From a virus: a stretch of DNA of 33,962 nt. Below the pieces are notes generated by a model. That model was not told the DNA's origin, searched no databases, and saw only the letters and a program-made list of their open reading frames with translations. Location: the IMG/VR virus record IMGVR_UViG_3300047510_002861, positions 1 to 33,962 of that record; one strand, 5' to 3'. Both the position numbers and the translations under genes were made by a program. Below are positions 15,213 through 22,781 of the stretch, in pieces (position 1 is the first letter of the stretch; every line of letters begins with the position of its first letter).

Positions 15213-15950
15213 ATGAGTTTTGAAAGTTATACAGATTGTGTTTTACGTGCTTTTATTTTGCATACAAAACAGTCAGAAATTGTAAAAAGAAAAAAAGAGA
15301 TTTTAGATGAAATTGCTGATTTTCATAATTTTGTCCCAAATACAGTTTTGTATGTTGGATTCAATCCCGCAATACTAGCAGACGTAACACCTAATATTAC
15401 AGTTACTGAAATCAGTCAAGCTGCACAAGATTTTTTAAAGTCCAAAAACGTAGAATTCAATTTTGTTCAAAAAGACAAATTATTAAATACAAAACAAAAG
15501 TTTGATTCTGTTGTGGCTTTGGACGAATATTTTACTTTTGCTAGCACAGATAACTTGCAAAAAAATAAGGTTACAGAAATTTGTAATCTGGCTTCAGAAT
15601 ATATCATAACTACTTGTAGAGATTATAAAAATCAAGATTTCAAGGACAGAGAATTTTCTTCCCCTGCTCTTGTAAGGGATTCCAAGTCCAATACTATTTT
15701 TTTAGAATTTCATAATCATGACATACAAGATAGGAATTTTTGGCAATCAACTGTGTATCAAATTAATGGAACAACACTAGTGACTGCCGGACCGTTTAAT
15801 AGAAGATCTATGTTTTTTAAACAGTTGGCAAAGTTTAGTCATGATACCGGAGCAGTTAGTTTTAGCGTACATAAAAATTTGATGTACAAAAGTTTAATCA
15901 AGAAAAATTACGAACACGTAATTAGTATTCGATTTGATAATGGATCTTAA
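15213..15950 (+). CDS. Methyltransferase-fold-like protein, 245 aa
   Basis: The middle of the protein resembles the first strands of a class I methyltransferase: NTVLYVGFNPAIL, then ITVTEISQAAQDFL, VEFNFVQKD and KFDSVVALDEYFTFA. The glycine motif is degenerate (VGFNP rather than GxGxG), so SAM binding is doubtful. It has AAAAGG before the ATG and overlaps the tail-fibre-like gene by 11 bases. It may be an enzyme of the surrounding modification cluster or a degenerate virion-associated relative. Confidence 0.55.
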   Translation: MSFESYTDCVLRAFILHTKQSEIVKRKKEILDEIADFHNFVPNTVLYVGFNPAILADVTPNITVTEISQAAQDFLKSKNVEFNFVQKDKLLNTKQKFDSVVALDEYFTFASTDNLQKNKVTEICNLASEYIITTCRDYKNQDFKDREFSSPALVRDSKSNTIFLEFHNHDIQDRNFWQSTVYQINGTTLVTAGPFNRRSMFFKQLAKFSHDTGAVSFSVHKNLMYKSLIKKNYEHVISIRFDNGS

Positions 15951-17199
15951 CACACACCTAGCAAAAATAGTAGAAGGTTTAGTAGCAGATATCACATCTA
16001 ACGTGTTAGTTAGAGTAGACTCTGCCATTGGCGCTGCTATCAACAATAGATTGGCTGCATATGACTATACCAGTCATATTCAAGAAGCCGCTGCACTTGC
16101 GTTTGACCGACGTATAAGTGAATATACAATTGATTCAAAAAAACTTGAAAACAGAATAGTTGACAAAATTAAAGAAACATTAGATCTTGCTCAAGGAACA
16201 ACTAAAGAATTAGTTGAAGCAAAAGTACAAGAAAATTTATCGTCGACTGATTTTCAAAAAGCTATTACTGATTCAGTGAGTGGTTTTTTATCTGCTAGAC
16301 TGGCAGATTTTGATTTTCCTCCGAATAGTATAAATCCAATTTCTATTAGATTAGAAGATTTACATATATCTGGTAACAATGTCGCCGGCGGAATAATAGA
16401 AAATTTCAGTAGTTCTGGAATTGATGATCGTGCCACACAAGTTGCGTTGACTATACTTGATGATACTACAGTGGTTGAAAATAATTTACTTACAAAGGAC
16501 CTGACTGTGGAAGGTTCGATGACAATAAACGGAAGTTTTATTGTCAATGGCGAAGTTCCAGAAAGCAGTGAATTTTTTAAAACTTTAATTACTAATACTA
16601 CCACTAACACTTTAAATTCTTTAAATAACAATCTTTTTACAAGATATAGTAATTTAATTTTTGATAAGATAAAAAATGAAGGAATAGATATTACTAAAAT
16701 ATCTTCTGATGGAATTGAAGTAATAAGTTCAAGTTCTTTGGGTTCCGGAATTGTTAATAGTAAACTTCAGTCATTGGGCGAACTTCGGGATCTTACTGTA
16801 AAAGGCGAGAGTTTGTTTGCACAAACAATGTACGTGGGACCAAAGAGAGTGGGCATTAATACCATCGAACCATCGGCTGCTCTCAGTGTATGGGACGACG
16901 AAGTTGAAATAACTGTCAAGAAAAAATCAAAAGATACAGGTGTGCTAGGAACACCAAGAAGCCAAAAACTAATTTTATCGTCAAACGGTAAAGATAATGT
17001 AATACTTTCTGACGATGGATCTACACAAATTGATCATTTAAAAATTGGTGCAATTAAATTTACAACATCAGGTACCCCTCCAAATTTTACAAGTGATCGA
17101 TGCCATATCGTCTGGAATACCAACCCAAATCCTGGGGGTCCAATGGGATGGGTATGTTTAGGCGGAGCCAATTGGGCTAACTTTGGCATTATAGACTAA
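15940..17199 (+). CDS. Tail-fibre-like virion protein
   Basis: The chosen ATG gives 419 residues; a TTG two codons earlier is less likely. The N-terminal half is helical with Ala/Ile/Asp-rich segments. The middle is beta-rich (LTVEGSMTINGSFIVNGE and LTVKGESLFAQTMYVGPKRVG). The element VGINTIEPSAALSVWDD is typical of phage fibre and appendage proteins, as is the C-terminal aromatic/Gly segment (GPMGWVCLGGANWANFG). It probably forms a trimeric fibre or baseplate appendage that contacts the host surface. It is flanked by the methyltransferase-like and radical SAM genes with 11-base and 1-base overlaps. Confidence 0.75.
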   Translation: MDLNTHLAKIVEGLVADITSNVLVRVDSAIGAAINNRLAAYDYTSHIQEAAALAFDRRISEYTIDSKKLENRIVDKIKETLDLAQGTTKELVEAKVQENLSSTDFQKAITDSVSGFLSARLADFDFPPNSINPISIRLEDLHISGNNVAGGIIENFSSSGIDDRATQVALTILDDTTVVENNLLTKDLTVEGSMTINGSFIVNGEVPESSEFFKTLITNTTTNTLNSLNNNLFTRYSNLIFDKIKNEGIDITKISSDGIEVISSSSLGSGIVNSKLQSLGELRDLTVKGESLFAQTMYVGPKRVGINTIEPSAALSVWDDEVEITVKKKSKDTGVLGTPRSQKLILSSNGKDNVILSDDGSTQIDHLKIGAIKFTTSGTPPNFTSDRCHIVWNTNPNPGGPMGWVCLGGANWANFGIID

Positions 17200-18509
17200 T
17201 GCTCAATAAAACATTTTGTTCTAGTCCGTGGTTTCACGTAAGACTGTCCTACGACGGATCGTTTGAGCCTTGCCGCTGGGCAAAAAATCCTACCAAGAAA
17301 CATTCATTTCAAAAAGAATCACTATTAGAATATTACAATAGTGATCAAATGAATAGTTTAAGGCAGCAACTACTGTCCGGAGAAAAACCAGACTATTGCT
17401 CCACGTGTTATTACGAGGATTCATTCAACAAGCTCAGTGGAAGAATAAGGCAATTGAACAAAAGTGCGATTGATGCCAAGAATTTTGATTTGACATTACG
17501 CAGCAGTCCACATTATGAAAATTTCAAATACAGTTTTGATAACAACGGTCAAGCCAATATTGGTCCAGTTGATTTACAAATTGATTTAGGTAATACTTGC
17601 AACAGTGCCTGTATAATGTGTGATCCGGTGGCAAGTAGTAAACTAGAAAAAGAATATCATAAATTAAATTTTATAAATCCGCAACTGTTTCGACAGCCTG
17701 TTTCCTATACACCGTGGACTCATGATCCTGAACAATTGGATCGTTTTATCTTGGAATTAATCAATATTCCCAATATACGTTATATACATTTTTTAGGCGG
17801 AGAAACGCTGTATGAAGAATCTTTTTACACAATATGCGAAAGTTTAATAAAAAATAATCTTGCCAAAAATATCATTGTGGGTACTACCACCAACGGCACC
17901 ATTTTCAATGAGCGGATACAAAAATTTATAGAAAGTTTTAAGCAATTTCATTTGGGTATTAGCATAGAGTCAGTAACCAAATTGAACGATTATGTGCGTT
18001 GGCCTGGTCGCATTGATTCAATATTGCCAAACATTGATAAGTTTCTAGCCCAGAGAGAACATAATCCGGGCTTGTATATTTCTCTGCGTATTACTCCTAA
18101 TGTTTTTACCATATCAGAAATAGACAAGATTTTTGTTTATATGATGGAACGTGGTGTAATTGCAGAAAGTTGTAATATATTACACAATCCGGCATCATTG
18201 CGTATAGAACTTATACCCGATGATATACGTTGTTTGGTTAAAGAAAAATTAGAAACAGTAATTGATTATTATGAATTATCAAAACAAAATGTAATCAATG
18301 TTCGTCGATCGGACCAGGTCAGTAACGTAATAGCCGATGTGATTCTAGATTATTATCAATTTATTTGCAATTATCAAGTTCCTGATAATGCAGAACAATT
18401 GAGATATGAACTAGTGAATTTTATTAAAGCATTTGAATCAATTAGAAAAAATTCAATATTAGATTATGCGCCAGATTACGAAAAATTTCTCAGACATTAC
18501 GGCTATTGA
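17199..18509 (+). CDS. Twitch-domain radical SAM protein
   Basis: The 436-residue protein has the radical SAM cluster motif CNSACIMC (C134, C138, C141) and GGE at 200-202 (HFLGGETL). N-terminal to it are CSSPWFHVRLSYDGSFEPC and YCSTCY (C7, C25, C67, C70), arranged like the auxiliary Fe-S (SPASM/twitch) module, here placed before the core. Such enzymes use a 5'-deoxyadenosyl radical to modify peptides or other molecules. The start overlaps the tail-fibre stop (TAATG), so the fibre or the product of this operon may be its substrate. That substrate link is inferred only from adjacency. Confidence 0.85.
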   Translation: MLNKTFCSSPWFHVRLSYDGSFEPCRWAKNPTKKHSFQKESLLEYYNSDQMNSLRQQLLSGEKPDYCSTCYYEDSFNKLSGRIRQLNKSAIDAKNFDLTLRSSPHYENFKYSFDNNGQANIGPVDLQIDLGNTCNSACIMCDPVASSKLEKEYHKLNFINPQLFRQPVSYTPWTHDPEQLDRFILELINIPNIRYIHFLGGETLYEESFYTICESLIKNNLAKNIIVGTTTNGTIFNERIQKFIESFKQFHLGISIESVTKLNDYVRWPGRIDSILPNIDKFLAQREHNPGLYISLRITPNVFTISEIDKIFVYMMERGVIAESCNILHNPASLRIELIPDDIRCLVKEKLETVIDYYELSKQNVINVRRSDQVSNVIADVILDYYQFICNYQVPDNAEQLRYELVNFIKAFESIRKNSILDYAPDYEKFLRHYGY

Positions 18510-18825
18510 TACCAACAATCTACTCCAAGTAGAAATTACAGTAATTGAACACAACAATCCCGCATATTGTTTCACAGTGAACGATCTGCCAATGAAATCA
18601 CAAATGTATTTTGACTTGTTGGACTCCTTGCATTTTCGTTGCAAAATCAATAACGGAGCCGTTGAAATTGCCAAAATTTCAATAAACGGAAATGAGGTGC
18701 TACCCATATATCAACACTTGGCTGATCCGTCTACGGCCTGGATTACTGGTAATTGGGAATTTGTAATAAATGGTCCGTTTTATCTGTGGTATCACAAAAC
18801 AACCGGACAAGGCTGGACGGCTTGA
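18466..18825 (+). CDS. Hypothetical protein, 119 aa
   Basis: The ATG lies 44 bases inside the radical SAM gene; no in-frame ATG follows until 18592, so the overlap is accepted. The C-terminal part (ISINGNEVLPIYQHLADPST and WEFVINGPFYLWYHKTTGQG) is beta-rich and aromatic, compatible with a small binding or structural protein. It closes the 12541-18825 operon, and its stop codon is part of the next promoter's -35 box. Confidence 0.65.
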   Translation: MRQITKNFSDITAIDTNNLLQVEITVIEHNNPAYCFTVNDLPMKSQMYFDLLDSLHFRCKINNGAVEIAKISINGNEVLPIYQHLADPSTAWITGNWEFVINGPFYLWYHKTTGQGWTA

Positions 18826-18850
18826 CCTAATCTAAATCTGCTGCTATAAT
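18822..18850 (+). promoter_or_regulatory. Sigma70-type promoter of the small-protein array
   Basis: TTGACC (18822-18827) and TATAAT (18845-18850) are 17 bases apart. The -35 box includes the TGA stop of the upstream gene. With only 5 bases between the -10 box and the ATG at 18856, transcription should start at or next to the AUG, predicting a leaderless mRNA. Confidence 0.75.
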
Positions 18851-18855
18851 GCAGT

Positions 18856-19083
18856 ATGACTACCTTAGTTTTTGATCACAGAGAATGGAAAAAGTTAAAG
18901 GCCCGTATAATAGACGAATACGGTGCTGGAATTTTTTTTATATCTTGGCGACTAAAAAGAGAATTAGGTTTTAGCGTCAGAACACATACTTTTTACGACA
19001 AATATGCTCAACGAATTTCGGATATTCGATTGGATTTTGACGATCCTGCACAGGCTACCTTTTTTCAAATTAAATATCTATGA
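18856..19083 (+). CDS. Small array protein 1, 75 aa
   Basis: First gene of a run of 14 overlapping small genes. The product has a helical N-terminal half (DHREWKKLKARIIDEY) and ends DIRLDFDDPAQATFFQIKYL, a diverged form of the strand-helix ending seen in later array members. The ATG directly follows the predicted promoter, so it may be read without a ribosome binding site. It overlaps the next gene by 4 bases (ATGA). Confidence 0.65.
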   Translation: MTTLVFDHREWKKLKARIIDEYGAGIFFISWRLKRELGFSVRTHTFYDKYAQRISDIRLDFDDPAQATFFQIKYL

Positions 19084-19430
19084 CCACTAATGCATATCTT
19101 GTTTACTGGTGTTCGGAAGGACTAGAGAGTGTGATTCCCATTACCCAATACGAACATTGGGACGCGGAAAATACTTTCAGGATCCTTAACAATGAGGAGA
19201 CTGTTCGTAATCCAATGAACGGTGTTCTGCAGGGTATGCTGCTAAGGGCCAGAGTAAATAGTCAGCGTCATTATGAATTGTATGCCGTTGATTGCGACAC
19301 CAGCATAACCAAAGAGGACCTAGAGCAGATGTTTGATAACAATCCGCAAACAGCAGCTGATTTAATTAGGTCCCGCGGTCATAAAATATACTGTAATCGC
19401 GCATATAAAAATCACGTAAAAATTACATGA
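19080..19430 (+). CDS. Hypothetical array protein, 116 aa
   Basis: Coupled to the previous gene by ATGA and to the next by ATGA. It is a soluble protein with YLVYWCSEGLESVIPITQYE near the start and no FxLRW ending, so it may be a different family inserted in the array. Weak resemblance to small marine-phage proteins; no function assigned. Confidence 0.65.
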   Translation: MTTNAYLVYWCSEGLESVIPITQYEHWDAENTFRILNNEETVRNPMNGVLQGMLLRARVNSQRHYELYAVDCDTSITKEDLEQMFDNNPQTAADLIRSRGHKIYCNRAYKNHVKIT

Positions 19431-19744
19431 ACTTAGAAGAGGTCGTGCTTGCACAAGCAGCGAAAGAAATGCAAGCGGCAATAGATCTAGAAGTTTTTAG
19501 ATCATTTTTTGATAACAGATCCATGAAAATAGTTTGGGAAAGAGATACAGAAAAATCACTTGTTCTATACGCAAGAATCTCATATGACCACGGACCTGTT
19601 ACTCTAACGGGACTAAGAGAACACGATCTTGAACCCGTACAGGAATGGTGTATGCACAATAGATGTGGTCGTAGAACCAGTTTTCATCAGTTTCGATTTC
19701 GTAATGAACAAGAAGTCACAATGTTTTTGTTAAAGTGGGGTTGA
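19427..19744 (+). CDS. FxLRW-family array protein, 105 aa
   Basis: The N-terminal half is helical (MNLEEVVLAQAAKEMQAAID), followed by KIVWERDTEKSLVLYARIS. It ends HQFRFRNEQEVTMFLLKWG, i.e. a strand, an acidic turn and a helix with the FLLKW box. One base separates its TGA from the next ATG (TGATATG). The GTGGGG codons of KWG precede the next start. Confidence 0.65.
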   Translation: MNLEEVVLAQAAKEMQAAIDLEVFRSFFDNRSMKIVWERDTEKSLVLYARISYDHGPVTLTGLREHDLEPVQEWCMHNRCGRRTSFHQFRFRNEQEVTMFLLKWG

Positions 19745-19745
19745 T

Positions 19746-19997
19746 ATGCAATTCTCTTTTAGGTATGCGCCCAAATGGTTTCACGATCATATTTTAAACT
19801 ATTATACTGATGAATTACACGCTATTCAAAAAGCAGCTAAAACCATTCCTGACTACGATGATCAACAATTTAAACAAATTGCTGTAGATTTTTTTACCAG
19901 TAAAGGTTTCACAGTGTGGTTAGACGAAAGTAATCACATATGGTTTGAGATAGATCCCGATAGTGCCGAATGGACTTTTGAAATATTAAGGAACTGA
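19746..19997 (+). CDS. Array protein, 83 aa, diverged ending
   Basis: Helices dominate the first half (LNYYTDELHAIQKAAKTIPDY and QQFKQIAVDFFTSKG), then FTVWLDESNHIWFEID and a final WTFEILRN that keeps the position but not the sequence of the FxLRW box. AAGGAA near the end serves the next gene, whose ATG follows after one base. Confidence 0.6.
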   Translation: MQFSFRYAPKWFHDHILNYYTDELHAIQKAAKTIPDYDDQQFKQIAVDFFTSKGFTVWLDESNHIWFEIDPDSAEWTFEILRN

Positions 19998-19998
19998 T

Positions 19999-20190
19999 AT
20001 GGAAATCATTACAGTTTGGGTATTATCTATTCAGTTATGGTCCGACCCGCCACCGGCAATCAAATTGATCTATACAAAAGAATTTGCAACACGAGAAGAG
20101 TGTATGCAAGCTAGAGAGCAATGGATCAAAACTCCTTATCAATCATTATGTTTAACTAAAACCAAAAATGGCAACACTGTGGGAAAATGA
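19999..20190 (+). CDS. Hypothetical array protein, 63 aa
   Basis: Starts after AAGGAA with a TGATATG junction. The product has a hydrophobic first strand or helix (IITVWVLSIQLW) and a Cys pair (REECMQAREQW and SLCLTK). It resembles short phage proteins with a CxxAxxxW helix. No FxLRW box. The last 23 bases overlap the next gene. Confidence 0.55.
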   Translation: MEIITVWVLSIQLWSDPPPAIKLIYTKEFATREECMQAREQWIKTPYQSLCLTKTKNGNTVGK

Positions 20191-20407
20191 TAAAGATAGA
20201 TTTATAGCCACTGGGCCGTTTGATGACGAAATGCCCCATTACTATATTATTATCAGTGACTTTCGTTGGTGGGCTGCTAACGAACCCGAAATATATCGCT
20301 GGATGGATCAATGCTTGCCGCGAGGCAGAGAACATCAGCAGGGCATGGTGGTGGTAATTGAAAATGAATCTGATGCCAGTAACTTTTTATTACGGTGGAA
20401 TGGATAA
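20168..20407 (+). CDS. FxLRW-family array protein, 79 aa
   Basis: Begins inside the previous gene (ATG 20168). It contains MPHYYIIISDFRWWAANEPEI and ends GMVVVIENESDASNFLLRWNG, the strand, acidic turn, helix and LRW box shared by the array. A TAATG junction couples it to the following gene, and the CGGTGG codons of RW lie upstream of that start. Confidence 0.65.
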   Translation: MATLWENDKDRFIATGPFDDEMPHYYIIISDFRWWAANEPEIYRWMDQCLPRGREHQQGMVVVIENESDASNFLLRWNG

Positions 20408-20805
20408 TGGATCACAACTTTGAACAAGACATGAAAGATGCTGCTTGGTTTGTAGCAAAAGTACGAGATAGTGATGCATACTCACAAAACCTTTATGCCG
20501 CACTATGCAACAATGCTTTCCAAAAAATGGAGGTTGTACCTATACTTAAAGATGCTATATGGTCCTGCACCTGGCGTTATGCCGGCGGGGTAGTTGCTGA
20601 TATTCGTTGCCAAGGCGATTACATGGATTGGTATTGTTCAGGTATCCGCGGTGATCCTGACGAAATTGATTATGCTGCGGCCGAAGCTCAAGGATTCGAA
20701 CTTAGAAAATATGTGCCCGAAAGTATTATTACTAATGAAATTAGACAGGATTTTCGAAAGTTAGGTTGGACGGTAGTAGAGGATTACTATGACGATGGTA
20801 TATAA
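20407..20805 (+). CDS. Hypothetical array protein, 132 aa
   Basis: Starts at the ATG overlapping the upstream stop (TAATG); the GTG at 20395 is less likely. It begins MDHNFEQDMKDAAWFVAKVR and has a Cys/Trp-rich centre (WSCTWRYAGGVV... YMDWYCSG). Its C-terminal half (NEIRQDFRKLGWTVVEDYYD) is a helix-strand. No LRW box. A TAATG junction follows. Confidence 0.62.
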   Translation: MDHNFEQDMKDAAWFVAKVRDSDAYSQNLYAALCNNAFQKMEVVPILKDAIWSCTWRYAGGVVADIRCQGDYMDWYCSGIRGDPDEIDYAAAEAQGFELRKYVPESIITNEIRQDFRKLGWTVVEDYYDDGI

Positions 20806-21002
20806 TGCAAGCATACAACAAACGTTATTGGCCGCACCAGTTTAGAATGTTGCCCGAACCAGACGCTTGGGAACAGGTTTGTCGCCTTGAAGCATTTTGC
20901 TACGAGCATTATCGAAGTGGCAATTGGCGCAACAATGGGTTGTACTTTGTATTCAAACGAGAACAGGATGCTACACACTTTTTACTACGGTGGGGTGGAT
21001 AA
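20805..21002 (+). CDS. FxLRW-family array protein, 65 aa
   Basis: Among the clearest members: a helix EQVCRLEAFCYEHYRSG, then LYFVFKREQDATHFLLRWGG at the C terminus (beta strand, acidic turn, helix ending in LRW). The stop overlaps the next ATG (TAATG), and the codons for RWGG form CGGTGGGGTGGA just before it. Confidence 0.68.
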   Translation: MQAYNKRYWPHQFRMLPEPDAWEQVCRLEAFCYEHYRSGNWRNNGLYFVFKREQDATHFLLRWGG

Positions 21003-21205
21003 TGACTTTTTACAAAGTAGTATACGCCAAATACAATGATATAGAAAGCGGGAAACTTCGCAGTTATAAGGATTGGTTAGTTGATCAATGGTTAGAAGAG
21101 CATTGTCAAGCACCTTATTATCACGACCCCGGCTGGACCAAGGAAAAGTTTATTCAATTTGAAAATAGCGAAGATGCTGTAAATTTTGCATTGAGGTGGT
21201 CGTGA
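21002..21205 (+). CDS. FxLRW-family array protein, 67 aa
   Basis: Start chosen at the TAATG overlap; an in-frame start at 20897 lies inside the previous gene. The 67 residues show strand (FYKVVYAKY), helix (YKDWLVDQWLEEHC), strand (KFIQFEN) and helix (SEDAVNFALRWS), a beta-alpha-beta-alpha layout. GAGGTGG in the final codons precedes the next GTG, with a GTGA overlap. Confidence 0.68.
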   Translation: MTFYKVVYAKYNDIESGKLRSYKDWLVDQWLEEHCQAPYYHDPGWTKEKFIQFENSEDAVNFALRWS

Positions 21206-21384
21206 ATAAATTTTTTATTGACTATAGATACAACCACATTGGTTTCACCGAGGTATCAACTTGGCGACAAATCGTTGAGATAGAAGCGTGGTGTGATGCT
21301 ATGGGCAATTATAAAGTTTTAGGCACCGGCATTGTGTACGAGACTGAACAGGATTTATCGGCATTTTTGTTGAGGTGGGCGTGA
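21202..21384 (+). CDS. FxLRW-family array protein, 60 aa
   Basis: The GTG at 21202 overlaps the upstream stop (GTGA) and sits after GAGGTGG; a second GTG at 21196 is possible. The product shows strand (KFFIDYRY), helix (WRQIVEIEAWCDAMG), strand (GTGIVYET), helix (EQDLSAFLLRWA). It is the most compact member and may define the minimal domain. Confidence 0.65.
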   Translation: MNKFFIDYRYNHIGFTEVSTWRQIVEIEAWCDAMGNYKVLGTGIVYETEQDLSAFLLRWA

Positions 21385-21626
21385 ACAGTAGACAACGCAG
21401 ACAAGATCGCAGAGAATGGCGATATAGTATAAACTTAGGTTCTAGACCCTATGATGACTATGCGGCTATGTTTGCCTGGCTCAGCGAACGACATGGTAGA
21501 AAGATAGCTAGATGTGGTTGGCGTAGTAATATAGAACCAAATAACAATACCGACGATGAGTATTTTTTGGTGTGGCAATTCACACGTGATCAGGATGCAG
21601 CGGAATTTGCACTAAGATGGGCATAA
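21381..21626 (+). CDS. FxLRW-family array protein, 81 aa
   Basis: GTG start overlaps the upstream stop (GTGA), after GAGGTGG (21372-21378). The N terminus is very basic (RQRRQDRREWRY), possibly contacting nucleic acid, then a helix (YDDYAAMFAWLSERHG), and the ending FLVWQFTRDQDAAEFALRWA. A TAATG junction leads to the next member. Confidence 0.66.
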   Translation: MNSRQRRQDRREWRYSINLGSRPYDDYAAMFAWLSERHGRKIARCGWRSNIEPNNNTDDEYFLVWQFTRDQDAAEFALRWA

Positions 21627-21886
21627 TGAACAAAGTTACAGTACCTTTCAAAACAATGCGAGATAAAAAGGCGGAGATAGAATCTTGGCTGACAGCAAAT
21701 GCCGGCCGTGGCAGTGCCAGATACGGCGGTCGAGAAGGTTCAATCAGTCATTGGCTCAACGGAGACGATTGGTGTTATTATAATCAATGGACTGTGGGCG
21801 ATGTGGAGGACTTAGAAACTACCAGTACTACTTTTGTATTTCGCGATGAAAAAGCCGCAACAGAATTCGCATTGAGGTTTGCATGA
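21626..21886 (+). CDS. FxLRW-family array protein (LRF variant), 86 aa
   Basis: Starts at the TAATG overlap. The helix DKKAEIESWLTANAG follows a short strand; a Gly/Trp-rich insertion comes next; the end is TTFVFRDEKAATEFALRFA, with Phe replacing the Trp of the box. The codons TTGAGGTTT keep GAGGT ahead of the next ATG (ATGA overlap). Confidence 0.66.
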   Translation: MNKVTVPFKTMRDKKAEIESWLTANAGRGSARYGGREGSISHWLNGDDWCYYNQWTVGDVEDLETTSTTFVFRDEKAATEFALRFA

Positions 21887-22230
21887 AACATCTTAAACGG
21901 CGAATTCTTATTAGACAATATGATTTTCATCGAATTCAAAGTCGTGCTCAACAGGTGTATGATAGTGTGAGCTTTGAACCCGTTACATTAAAAGAAATCA
22001 AGCACGAACATTTGTTTCGAGTTTTAAATGGGGCGAAACTACCTGAACCAATGTACGGTGAGTATCACTATCCAAGAAATTACTTGTATGCCATGCAGAA
22101 TTATCTGTATGATAAGAACTATGTAGATTGGTTTAGCAAATACGACGAGGATGGATACATGTATATACAGAGCAAGCGAAACGCACCCGAATCAATGCTA
22201 GGATGGGCAACTTTTGAATATGATTACTGA
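21883..22230 (+). CDS. Hypothetical array protein, 115 aa
   Basis: Coupled by ATGA and preceded by GAGGT. Basic N terminus (MKHLKRRILIRQYDFHR), Tyr-rich middle (YHYPRNYLYAMQNYLYDKNY) and an acidic end (GWATFEYDY). No LRW box and no recognised family. It overlaps the next gene by 11 bases. Confidence 0.62.
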   Translation: MKHLKRRILIRQYDFHRIQSRAQQVYDSVSFEPVTLKEIKHEHLFRVLNGAKLPEPMYGEYHYPRNYLYAMQNYLYDKNYVDWFSKYDEDGYMYIQSKRNAPESMLGWATFEYDY

Positions 22231-22570
22231 AAAATTACGAAAATGGCGCGATCGAATCTATTGGCGACTTGTAGACTATGTCGAAATAGATGTTAAGTGG
22301 CCATCAGGTGAAATAGTGGTAGATCATAATGATCCACGCTGGGCAGACTTGGGAGGCGCTGTTTGGATAGGATTCGAATCCGCAGATCCAAACGACCACT
22401 ATCGCCCATTTCTTGAACAATGGATTGGACGCCAAGGTTGGGATTGGGATTGGCATTTGGCTTGGCACGGACGCAATATCGAAACCGGCGAACAAAACGG
22501 ACGATTAACAATTCGGATGCATCGTAAACACGCCATTTATGCTAGTCATATCGCTCTGATGTGGAATTGA
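22220..22570 (+). CDS. FxLRW-related array protein, 116 aa
   Basis: The ATG at 22220 is preferred to the TTG at 22214. The product has strand VEIDVKWPSG, a helix with FLEQWIGRQG, and ends LTIRMHRKHAIYASHIALMW. The layout and the HIALMW ending match the 83-residue protein at 2032-2283 (FRLPSG ... HFALTW). It closes the array, and its TGA stop forms part of the next -35 box. Confidence 0.66.
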   Translation: MITEKLRKWRDRIYWRLVDYVEIDVKWPSGEIVVDHNDPRWADLGGAVWIGFESADPNDHYRPFLEQWIGRQGWDWDWHLAWHGRNIETGEQNGRLTIRMHRKHAIYASHIALMWN

Positions 22571-22595
22571 CACAAATAGAATTAACTGCTATTAT
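22567..22595 (+). promoter_or_regulatory. Sigma70-type promoter after the array
   Basis: TTGACA (22567-22572, including the upstream TGA stop) and TATTAT (22590-22595) are 17 bases apart. Six bases later comes the ATG at 22602, where transcription should begin, again predicting a leaderless mRNA. An alternative -10, TATAAT at 22596-22601, directly abuts the ATG. Confidence 0.7.
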
Positions 22596-22601
22596 TATAA
22601 T

Positions 22602-22781
22602 ATGGAATCTAATCAAATTACTTTTAATCATAGCGGCGATGCTGCAGATGAATGGATTAAAATCACTAAAGAAGGTTTTTATGTGCGCGGCGTACGAGTC
22701 CCTGCAGATGAAAAAGAAGCTGTAACCGTTTATAACGCATTTAAGGAGTGGTTAGCATGGGCGAACATGACACGACAATAA
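22602..22781 (+). CDS. Small hypothetical protein, 59 aa
   Basis: The ATG sits at the predicted transcription start. The product has HSGDAADEWIKITKEGFYVR, then VPADEKEAVTVYNAFKEWL, compatible with a small beta-hairpin plus helix. It overlaps the next gene by 25 bases and carries that gene's AAGGAG within it. Confidence 0.55.
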   Translation: MESNQITFNHSGDAADEWIKITKEGFYVRGVRVPADEKEAVTVYNAFKEWLAWANMTRQ

